A stretch of DNA of 64,000 nt, taken from CAZVQX01 sp964629735. GTDB lineage: Bacteria; Bacillota_I; Bacilli_A; RF39; UBA660. The DNA lies in the NCBI GenBank assembly GCA_964629735.1, contig CAZVQX010000002.1, positions 40,573 through 104,572 on the forward strand, written 5' to 3'. The notes under the pieces are model-generated. The model searched no databases. It saw only the letters and a program-made list of their open reading frames with translations, and was not told the origin of the DNA. A program made the position numbers and the translations under genes. Below are positions 18,300 through 26,234 of this stretch, piece after piece (within the stretch, counting starts at the first letter, position 1; the number at the start of each line of letters is the position of its first letter).

Positions 18300-21005
18300 T
18301 CATTTATTAATATTTTTGACAATATCTTTTACTGAATCTAAATGTTGGTTGACACTATCAATTAAAGTTCCACCACCTTGGGCATAAGTACCACTTCCGC
18401 CACCACTTCCATTTGATTTAATTGCAATATCTTTAATTATTTCACCACAATTTATTTTTTCTTTTAAACTATTAGTTGAGCGCGCAATATAATTAACATT
18501 ATTATTAACAATATTTGCAATAAATATTAAGCTGTGTTTATATCTATTTGATAAAGTATTAACTATTTCTTTTAAAACATCAAGCGAATAATCATTAACG
18601 CTCATAATAATAGTATCGATATTGTTTATTTTTTCTAACTTTTCTTCAAAAACACTTAAATTAGATAAAGCTTTTTTTATCTTAGCATTAACATAATTTT
18701 TTTCTAATAATTGAACATTTTCTTTAATTTGACTAAGTTCTTTACGATTAAATACAACATCTTTATAAGTTTGAGGTGCATCATGATTAATATCAAAATT
18801 AAATTCTAATCTTATTCCTTCTTGATGAGCTTGTTCAACAATTTTTCTAGCTTTTAGAAGCAGTTTAATCATACTATCATTATATGGTTTTATTGCTGCA
18901 AATAATTCATCAGTAATATTACTAGCTGTCGCACCTTCAATACGATAAATATTATTTCCTTTTGATTCAATATTTTTAACTGCGAAACGACCAATATCTT
19001 TCACATTCTCAACATGGGTACCACCACATAATTCAACTGAATCAGCTATTGTTAAAACTCTAACTTGATCACCATATTTTTCTTCAAATAAAGCTATTGC
19101 CCCTTTTGCTACTGCTTCATCTAGAGACATTATTTCGATTTTGGTTGGTGTTGATTTTTGAATTTTTGAATTAACAATTTCTTCTATTTTTATTACTTCA
19201 TTATCATTGATTCTTTTATCATAAACAAAGTCAAAACGAAGTGTGTTTTCATCAACCCGTGAACCAGCTTGAATTATTTTATCGCCAAATAATTCTCTTA
19301 AAGCTTTCTGCAAAAGATGAGTTGCACTGTGGTTTTTCATTATTTTTTGTCTTTTTGTTTCGTCAACTTGAGCAATTACTTCATCGTTTACATTTAATTG
19401 TCCTGTAAATTTAACATGATGAAAGTGTTGGTTATTGGGACCTTTAAATAAATCAATTACTTCAATTGTTTTTCCTTTTATTTCCAATATCCCACTATCT
19501 GATACTTGACCACCTGATTCAGCATAAAATGGAGTTTCTTCTAAAACTATATAGCCCTCATTCGACAAAGTATTGACAATGTTTTTACCATCAAATAACC
19601 CAACAATTTTAGTGCTTACAATTAATTTTTCATACCCTACAAAAGTACTTTCTGTTTGAAAATTAATTAAATCTTCATTTTGAATATTCATACTATAAAC
19701 TTCTAAACGTGAAGTTCTTGCTTGTTCTTGTTGTTTTCTCATACTTTCAGCAAACTCATTTTCGTTAACAGTAAAACCATTTTCGTGTGCGAATTCAATT
19801 GTTAGCTCTAATGGAAAACCATAAGTATCATATAATTTAAAAGCATCAGCACCACTTATTTTTTTATCAAGATTATTTTTTATTAATTCACTTAATCTTT
19901 TTTCACCCTCTATTAAAGTTTTATGAAATAATTCTTCTTCATTTTTTATTTTTTCCATAATACTCATTTCATGTTCTTTTAAATATGGGTATGCTTCATT
20001 CATTACATCGACGATTGTTGGAACCACTCTATATATAAAAGGTTCCTCCATTGATAACTTTTTCCCATATCGAATTGCCCGTCTTAATAAACGTCTTAAA
20101 ACATAATCACGACCACTATTACCAAAATTAGCACCATCAGCTAAAGCAAAGGTAACAGTTCTCGTATGCTCAGCAATTACTTTAAATGGCATTGCTTGAT
20201 TATAAGATTGATTAGTTATTTCTTCAATTTTGTTGATAATCGGTATAAATAAATCGGTATCAAAAATAGTATCAACATTTTGAGAAATAACAAGCATTCG
20301 CTCTAATCCCATCCCGGTATCAATATTTTTACTTGGTAATTCTTTATAATCTTTTCGCTCTAAATGTTCTTCCGCATTATACATACTAAATACATTATTC
20401 CAAATTTCAATATAACGATCATTTTCAAGGTCTTCTTTTAAAAGGCGAAGACCTAAACCTTCTTTATCATACTCTTCGCCGCGATCATAAAAAATTTCGC
20501 TACATGGCCCGCTTGGTCCTGGCCCAATTTCCCAAAAATTACCTTCTAATCGAATAATATGCCCTTCCGGAACTCCTAAACTACGCCATGTTTCATATGC
20601 TTCTTCATCAGTTGGATAAATAGTTACATATAGTTTGTTTGGATTAATATTTAACCAGTTTTCACTCGTTAAATATTCCCATGACCATGTAATAGCGTCT
20701 TTTTTAAAATAATCACCGATTGAAAAATTTCCTAACATTTCAAAAAATGTTGCATGACGCGCTGTCTTACCAACATTTTCAATATCATTAGTTCTAATAC
20801 ATTTTTGACAATTAGCCATGCGATCATTATTAGGTATTAATGTACCATCAAAATATTTTTTTAATGGAGTAACACCCGCATTAATCCATAATAAAGTAGG
20901 ATCATTAACGGGAACTAATGAAGCACTTGGTATTATTTCGTGGTTCTTACTTTTCCAGAAAGAAAACCAAATTTTTCTCATTTCATTATGACTTAACTTT
21001 TTCAT
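18300..21005 (-). CDS. alaS: Alanyl-tRNA synthetase
   Basis: Class II synthetase of 901 residues with the full domain set. The catalytic core has RNDIENVGKTARHATFFEMLGNFS-like motif 2 elements and GSGRDYVLRRLLRRA-like motif 3. The editing domain contains NHSATHLLQ (HxxxH) and ELCGGTH zinc ligands. The C-Ala domain ends in a glycine-rich segment (SGGGSGTYAQGGG). It overlaps the upstream kinase-like gene by one base and leads the ireB-to-trhP run. Confidence 0.97.
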   Translation of the reverse strand: MKKLSHNEMRKIWFSFWKSKNHEIIPSASLVPVNDPTLLWINAGVTPLKKYFDGTLIPNNDRMANCQKCIRTNDIENVGKTARHATFFEMLGNFSIGDYFKKDAITWSWEYLTSENWLNINPNKLYVTIYPTDEEAYETWRSLGVPEGHIIRLEGNFWEIGPGPSGPCSEIFYDRGEEYDKEGLGLRLLKEDLENDRYIEIWNNVFSMYNAEEHLERKDYKELPSKNIDTGMGLERMLVISQNVDTIFDTDLFIPIINKIEEITNQSYNQAMPFKVIAEHTRTVTFALADGANFGNSGRDYVLRRLLRRAIRYGKKLSMEEPFIYRVVPTIVDVMNEAYPYLKEHEMSIMEKIKNEEELFHKTLIEGEKRLSELIKNNLDKKISGADAFKLYDTYGFPLELTIEFAHENGFTVNENEFAESMRKQQEQARTSRLEVYSMNIQNEDLINFQTESTFVGYEKLIVSTKIVGLFDGKNIVNTLSNEGYIVLEETPFYAESGGQVSDSGILEIKGKTIEVIDLFKGPNNQHFHHVKFTGQLNVNDEVIAQVDETKRQKIMKNHSATHLLQKALRELFGDKIIQAGSRVDENTLRFDFVYDKRINDNEVIKIEEIVNSKIQKSTPTKIEIMSLDEAVAKGAIALFEEKYGDQVRVLTIADSVELCGGTHVENVKDIGRFAVKNIESKGNNIYRIEGATASNITDELFAAIKPYNDSMIKLLLKARKIVEQAHQEGIRLEFNFDINHDAPQTYKDVVFNRKELSQIKENVQLLEKNYVNAKIKKALSNLSVFEEKLEKINNIDTIIMSVNDYSLDVLKEIVNTLSNRYKHSLIFIANIVNNNVNYIARSTNSLKEKINCGEIIKDIAIKSNGSGGGSGTYAQGGGTLIDSVNQHLDSVKDIVKNINK

Positions 21006-21562
21006 TATATCAAATCCTTCTTTATAATTTTATAAACTTCTTTTTCTAAATCATTCAATGTACCATCATTAACAATAGTATAATCATATCCCATATAATC
21101 ATCTAAATCAATTTCTGATTTATGTTGTTGTTCGGATAAACTTAATTCATTATTAAGTTGTGGTCGTACAACTTGAATTGATTTGACATTTTCAAACTTA
21201 GATTTCGGTATATCTATTTCTAATTTAAATCTTGTATCACTTATTGTAATTACATCAAAGAAATATGAATAAACCATAATATCCTCAACTATCCTATTTA
21301 CAAAAAATAACTGATCGATTTTATTGCGAATAAGATCAGTCCCTAAAAATTGTAAAAGTTCACGAGGTTTAGTCTCATCATTTCCATCCCAATCACTTAT
21401 TTTTTTTGCGTACTCTTTAATATACAAACTAAATTGCAAATTAATATGCTTTAAGTTATTTTTTTTACAAATTTTATTAATTGTAGTTGCAACTGTGTCT
21501 TTACCACTTCTTGCCTTGCCAGCAATTATATATATTTTAGGCTTTGTTGTTTTTATTTCCAT
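21005..21562 (-). CDS. Deoxynucleoside monophosphate kinase-like P-loop protein
   Basis: About 185 residues. The P-loop GKARSGKDTVA is near residues 14-24. QFLGTDLIRNKIDQLFFVNR and the late TISDTRF and VRP segments resemble the phage T4-type dNMP kinase fold. The frame opens at 21574, but that ATG overlaps the GGAGG ribosome site. The ATG at 21562 has correct spacing. Its place between an AI-2E permease and alaS is not part of the B. subtilis order as I know it, so it may be an acquired nucleotide-metabolism gene. Confidence 0.72.
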   Translation of the reverse strand: MEIKTTKPKIYIIAGKARSGKDTVATTINKICKKNNLKHINLQFSLYIKEYAKKISDWDGNDETKPRELLQFLGTDLIRNKIDQLFFVNRIVEDIMVYSYFFDVITISDTRFKLEIDIPKSKFENVKSIQVVRPQLNNELSLSEQQHKSEIDLDDYMGYDYTIVNDGTLNDLEKEVYKIIKKDLI

Positions 21563-21582
21563 AAATACCTCCATTATTAAAG

Positions 21583-22698
21583 TTATAGTTGTGCGAATTT
21601 CTCTTTAAAAAATGAAAAAACAAGTTTAGTAGTAGCAATAATTGGTGTTGATAAAATCATACCTATTATTCCCCAAAAATAACCAAATATTAAAAGTCCA
21701 AGAATGACAGTTACTGGATGTAATTTCATCATTTTGCTCATTAATAATGGTTGAATAAAATTACCTTCAATAAACTGTACAATAACAATTATTAACAATA
21801 CAAATATACCAATTTGTGTGCTTTGACTAAAAGCAACAATTACAGCTGGTATACCACCAATATAAGGACCAATAAAAGGAATTATATTAGTTATTCCACA
21901 AAACAAACTAAATAATAAAGCTCCTTTTAGGCCGGCTAGTGAAAAACCAATCGCACTTATTAAAAATATTATAGTTGCTCCCAATAACATTCCCTGAACG
22001 AATTTGCGCATTGATAAATTCAATTCATTAGTAAATTCTCGAGCATCATTTTGATATTTTATTGGAAACATCGTAATAATTAATTCATTTACATTTTCAA
22101 AACTATTTAATAGATAAAAACCAATGACTAAACTAACTAAAAAAACACCGATACCTGAGAAAAAGGCTTTTATAAAATCAATTGTTAATTTTGGTAAATT
22201 AGTTGGTAATTCATTACCAATTGTTTCTAAAAAAGCAAATATTTCATTTTTAATTATTTGAACATCTAAATCACTATTAATGGAAATTTTATCAAATAAA
22301 TTATTAATCCAACCATTAAAAGTTTCTAATATTGATGGTATAGTTTTGGCAAAATCGTTTATTTGATCATTTAATATTGGAATAATTGCACTTATTAAAA
22401 TAACTATTAAACCAATAAAGATAATATAAACAATGATTGCACCATAGCTTCTTTTAATTCCTTTTTGTTGTAAATATTTAACAAAAGGATCAAATAGCCA
22501 AGCAATAAATATTCCAATAAAAAGTGGGGATAAGATTTTTAAAACTGTTAAAACAAAATTGAAAAGATGTAACTCTTTTACAATTCCTAAGATTAAATAT
22601 AAACTTAGAAAAATAATAAATATATAAACAATTTTCAAGATTTTTTTTGTTAAAACCATTATTTCTTCAACATCTTTAGTTTTGCTTTTTTTAAACAT
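21583..22698 (-). CDS. AI-2E family transporter (YrrI-like permease)
   Basis: 371 residues with about eight predicted membrane segments: pairs at about 24-70, one near 78-98, a long soluble loop, then the conserved C-terminal set with ITNIIPFIGPYIGGIPA and HPVTVILGLLIFG. This is the UPF0118/AI-2E exporter family, with members linked to autoinducer export or Na+/H+ exchange. The substrate here is unknown. B. subtilis yrrI is also next to alaS. Confidence 0.88.
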   Translation of the reverse strand: MFKKSKTKDVEEIMVLTKKILKIVYIFIIFLSLYLILGIVKELHLFNFVLTVLKILSPLFIGIFIAWLFDPFVKYLQQKGIKRSYGAIIVYIIFIGLIVILISAIIPILNDQINDFAKTIPSILETFNGWINNLFDKISINSDLDVQIIKNEIFAFLETIGNELPTNLPKLTIDFIKAFFSGIGVFLVSLVIGFYLLNSFENVNELIITMFPIKYQNDAREFTNELNLSMRKFVQGMLLGATIIFLISAIGFSLAGLKGALLFSLFCGITNIIPFIGPYIGGIPAVIVAFSQSTQIGIFVLLIIVIVQFIEGNFIQPLLMSKMMKLHPVTVILGLLIFGYFWGIIGMILSTPIIATTKLVFSFFKEKFAQL

Positions 22699-22709
22699 AT
22701 AATCACCTT

Positions 22710-23900
22710 TTAATATTTTCTGTATCTACTTGTAAACCAAATGCCTAATGGCGGAAAGTTAATTAAAGTTGCAGGGTCTATAGTATGTGGTGTTGTAAAA
22801 CTATAAAAGTCTTGAGCATAAACACCTTGTGCTATTTGGAAGTGAACATGCGACCCAGTTGAACAACGATCATATGATTCACCACCACCAACGGTGCCTA
22901 TTTGAGTATCTCTTGTAACTTTTTGATTAACACTAACATATACTCGATTCATATGCATATATCTTGAAGCATAATATTTTCCGTTAACAACGTGTTGAAT
23001 TGTTACATAATTACCACCACAGGTACTAAATCCAATGTGAACAACAGTCCCATTTGCAGTAGGAAATAAAGGAGTACCTGTACTATTAGCGATGTCTAAG
23101 GCCAAATGTTGATGATAAACACCAGTAATTGGATGATAACGATAAGAATAAGGACTGGTAATAACACCTGCCGTTAGTGGACGGGCGAATGCTACGTCTG
23201 AATTAACTCTTGTACACTCAACTAATAAGTCATTAGGCTTACATCCTAATTTTTCATAATTACGAATTGTTTTTCTAGCATCAGCTATTTCTTCAGTTTT
23301 AGATAATGAATTTTCGGCTAAGATACTAATTTTATCACCTAATTTAAATTGTTCGGCAATTAAAGTTTCACGTTTAACTTTAATATCAACTTTATGTTGT
23401 GCTAAATCTTTTGATTTTTGTTTTTGTGATTCAATCATTTCATTCATATCATTAATTAATTTATCATTGTGTTTTGTTAATTGTTCAACGATTGATAGTC
23501 TATAAATAAAATCCGTTAATGTGGCTGCCCCAAACGCATATTCTAAATAAGCATTTTCGCCGGCTGATAATTGTAAAAAATTAACTAACTTTTTTATATC
23601 TTCTTCTTTTTCAATTATATCTTGATTTAATTGTTCAATCTCATTAGATATTTCAACTATCTTTTTCTCAATACTAACAACTTCATTGTTAATACGTTCA
23701 ACATTGCCAATAATTTGATTAATTCGACTCTCTGTTAAATTTTTATCATTATTAATTTTTTTTAATTCTTGTTCTAGTCTATCTAAATTTTCTAATAAAT
23801 CCCTCAATCTTTTTCCGTTCGCACTTACATTTAATGGTTGAATAAACATAGGAATTAAAAAAATAGACATTAAAATAATATAATTAAGTTTTTTTAGCAT
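22710..23900 (-). CDS. Secreted M23 peptidase with coiled coil (murein hydrolase or activator)
   Basis: 396 residues. A signal peptide (about 1-28, ending VSANG) is followed by a long coiled coil (about 35-220) and an M23 LytM domain at about 245-380. The zinc motif is complete: HQHLALDIA supplies His and Asp, and GSHVHFQIA supplies HxH, so it is probably an active endopeptidase. The architecture resembles EnvC or CwlO-type regulators of cell separation. It heads the operon that runs through alaS. Confidence 0.88.
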   Translation of the reverse strand: MLKKLNYIILMSIFLIPMFIQPLNVSANGKRLRDLLENLDRLEQELKKINNDKNLTESRINQIIGNVERINNEVVSIEKKIVEISNEIEQLNQDIIEKEEDIKKLVNFLQLSAGENAYLEYAFGAATLTDFIYRLSIVEQLTKHNDKLINDMNEMIESQKQKSKDLAQHKVDIKVKRETLIAEQFKLGDKISILAENSLSKTEEIADARKTIRNYEKLGCKPNDLLVECTRVNSDVAFARPLTAGVITSPYSYRYHPITGVYHQHLALDIANSTGTPLFPTANGTVVHIGFSTCGGNYVTIQHVVNGKYYASRYMHMNRVYVSVNQKVTRDTQIGTVGGGESYDRCSTGSHVHFQIAQGVYAQDFYSFTTPHTIDPATLINFPPLGIWFTSRYRKY

Positions 23901-23917
23901 CCTACCACCTCATATAC

Positions 23918-23926
23918 ATTATAACA
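23918..23926 (-). promoter_or_regulatory. Extended -10 promoter for the M23 peptidase operon
   Basis: TGTTATAAT on the minus strand, about 18 bases before the start. AGGTGG is the ribosome site. No clear -35 is seen. Confidence 0.5.
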
Positions 23927-23984
23927 AAATAATTTTAAAAATACTATTAAATGATAATATAAAGAGTAAAATTATTACATTGTT

Positions 23985-24011
23985 TTAGCACTCTTGCTTG
24001 ACAAGTGCTAA
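23985..24011 (+). promoter_or_regulatory. CIRCE operator (HrcA binding site) of clpB
   Basis: TTAGCACTC, 9 bases, then AAGTGCTAA: only one base differs from the CIRCE consensus (GAGTGCTAA in the right arm). The -35 box of the clpB promoter lies inside it, so HrcA binding would block RNA polymerase. The hrcA gene is in this window. Confidence 0.93.
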
Positions 24012-24026
24012 TAGTGGTGATATAAT
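23998..24026 (+). promoter_or_regulatory. clpB promoter
   Basis: Perfect TTGACA, 17-base spacer, perfect TATAAT. TG at -15/-14 (TGATATAAT) makes it also an extended -10. Strong and HrcA-repressed by the overlapping CIRCE. Confidence 0.92.
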
Positions 24027-24065
24027 TATATTATTATGTATCATAATAATTAAAGGAGGGATAAT

Positions 24066-26177
24066 ATGAATAATGTTCCATATCAAGAAAATTTGGAAAA
24101 TGTACTAGAAAAATATGGACGGGACATTGTCCAAGATGTTAAGGATGGTAAAATTGATCCAGTTATTGGACGCGATGAAGAAATTCGTAGTATTACGAGA
24201 ATTTTATCACGAAAAACCAAAAATAATCCTGTGCTAATTGGTGAACCTGGAGTTGGTAAAACTGCAATTATTGAAGGATTAGCTGCACGAATAGTAAAAG
24301 GCGATGTTCCTGACACATTAAAAAATAAAAAAATATGGGAGCTAGACATGGGGGCACTAGTAGCGGGTGCTAAATATCGTGGCGAATTCGAAGAACGTTT
24401 AAAGACTATACTCGATGAAGTGAAAAAATCAAATGGAGAAATTATTATGTTCATCGATGAACTACATTTAATTGTAGGAGCAGGAGCCACCGAAGGGGCA
24501 ATGGATGCTGGAAATCTATTAAAACCATTGCTTGCTAGAGGTGAAATTCACTGTATTGGTGCTACTACCTTAAATGAATACCGTAAATATATTGAAAAAG
24601 ATGGTGCTTTAGAAAGACGTTTTCAAAAAGTTATTATTAAAGAACCAACTGTCTTGGATACAATTACAATTTTAAGGGGTTTAAAAGAGCGCTTTGAAGT
24701 TTATCACGGTGTTAACATTTCTGACAAAGCTTTAGTATCTGCTGCGGTTTTATCAAATCGATATATAACTGATCGTTTTTTGCCTGATAAAGCTATCGAT
24801 TTAGTTGATGAAGCGTGTGCGACAATTAAAGTACAAATGAATTCAGTCCCAGTTGAATTAGATGATTTAACAAGAAAAATTATGCAATTAGAAATTGAAC
24901 ATGAAGCTTTAAAAAATGAAACCGATGAAAATAGTAAAAAAAGAGTAACCGAATTAAAAACTAAAATTAAAGAATTTAAGAAGGAAGAAAACGAATTAAG
25001 AAGCGCTTGGGAAAAAGAAAAAGAAATCAATGAGAAAATTAATAAGAAAAAAGAAGAGATTGAAAAAGCAAAATTTTCTTTAGATCAAGCCGAAAACAAA
25101 TACGATTTAGAAACTGCAGCAAGATTACGACATGGGACCATTCCAAGATTAGAACTAGAATTAAAAGAATTCTATAAACAAGATGAATCACATATATTAA
25201 GTGATACTGTCGATGAAAACGCAATTGCGGAAGTAGTTGCAAAATGGACTAATATTCCAGTTCATAAATTAGTTGATGGCGAACGCGAGCGATTACTAAA
25301 TTTAAATAGTAATATGAAAAAAAGAGTAATTGGGCAAGATAACGCGATTGAATTAGTAACCGATGCTATTTTAAGGGCTAGGACCGGCATTAAAGACCCC
25401 AATCGACCTATTGGTTCCTTTATTTTTTTAGGACCAACCGGCGTTGGTAAAACTGAAGTAGCTAGAACTCTTGCTTATGAATTGTTTGACAATGAAAAAC
25501 ATATGATTAGAATTGATATGAGTGAATATATGGAAAGTTTTTCGGTATCTAGATTAATTGGATCACCTCCTGGTTATGTTGGTTATGATGAAGGCGGACA
25601 ATTAACGGAAGCGGTTAGAAGGAATCCCTACAGTATTGTTCTATTTGATGAAATCGAAAAAGCCCATCGCGATGTCTTTAATATTTTATTACAAATATTA
25701 GATGATGGACGAATCACTGATTCTCACGGAAGAACTGTTGACTTTAAAAACACAATCATTATAATGACTTCTAATTTAGGTAGTGAATATATTTTGGATA
25801 ATAAAGATAATAAGGAAGAATTAATTAATTTAGAATTAAGAAAAACATTCCGACCAGAATTTATAAATAGAGTTGATGAAATCATTATTTTTAATTCATT
25901 ATCAAAAGATAATATTTCTATCATTTTAAATAAAGTAATAAAAGATATTGAAAAAAGACTGATTGATTTAAACATAACAATTAGTCTAACAGATAGTGCC
26001 AAAAAACACATTATTAATAACTCATATGATGTTTTCTTTGGGGCTAGACCTTTGAAAAAATATGTAAGCCGAAACATTGAAACTTTAATTGCCAACGCTT
26101 TGTTAAATGAACAAATTAAACCAAACACAACAATTAATATAGATTATAGTGACAAATTTATAATATTAAATAATTAA
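24066..26177 (+). CDS. clpB: ClpB disaggregase lacking the N-domain
   Basis: Hsp100 AAA+ chaperone that pulls apart protein aggregates with DnaK. 703 residues against about 860 for full-length ClpB. The protein begins at the linker just before the first AAA domain (DPVIGRDEEIRS), so the whole N-domain is missing. Walker A1 GEPGVGKTA is at 59-67 and Walker A2 GPTGVGKTE near 457. The middle coiled-coil domain (about 265-380) is complete, which separates it from ClpC/ClpE. AAAGGAGGG precedes the ATG. Mollicutes ClpB proteins show the same loss. Confidence 0.95.
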   Translation: MNNVPYQENLENVLEKYGRDIVQDVKDGKIDPVIGRDEEIRSITRILSRKTKNNPVLIGEPGVGKTAIIEGLAARIVKGDVPDTLKNKKIWELDMGALVAGAKYRGEFEERLKTILDEVKKSNGEIIMFIDELHLIVGAGATEGAMDAGNLLKPLLARGEIHCIGATTLNEYRKYIEKDGALERRFQKVIIKEPTVLDTITILRGLKERFEVYHGVNISDKALVSAAVLSNRYITDRFLPDKAIDLVDEACATIKVQMNSVPVELDDLTRKIMQLEIEHEALKNETDENSKKRVTELKTKIKEFKKEENELRSAWEKEKEINEKINKKKEEIEKAKFSLDQAENKYDLETAARLRHGTIPRLELELKEFYKQDESHILSDTVDENAIAEVVAKWTNIPVHKLVDGERERLLNLNSNMKKRVIGQDNAIELVTDAILRARTGIKDPNRPIGSFIFLGPTGVGKTEVARTLAYELFDNEKHMIRIDMSEYMESFSVSRLIGSPPGYVGYDEGGQLTEAVRRNPYSIVLFDEIEKAHRDVFNILLQILDDGRITDSHGRTVDFKNTIIIMTSNLGSEYILDNKDNKEELINLELRKTFRPEFINRVDEIIIFNSLSKDNISIILNKVIKDIEKRLIDLNITISLTDSAKKHIINNSYDVFFGARPLKKYVSRNIETLIANALLNEQIKPNTTINIDYSDKFIILNN

Positions 26178-26191
26178 ACATATTATAATTT

Positions 26192-26224
26192 AAAAGGCCA
26201 AGATTTTATTCTTGACCTTTTTAA
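26192..26224. terminator. clpB terminator (bidirectional)
   Basis: AAAAGGcCAAGA pairs with TCTTGaCCTTTTT around a 6-base loop. T and A runs flank it, so it can also serve the convergent pilin-like gene. Confidence 0.8.
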
Positions 26225-26234
26225 TATTTAAAAT

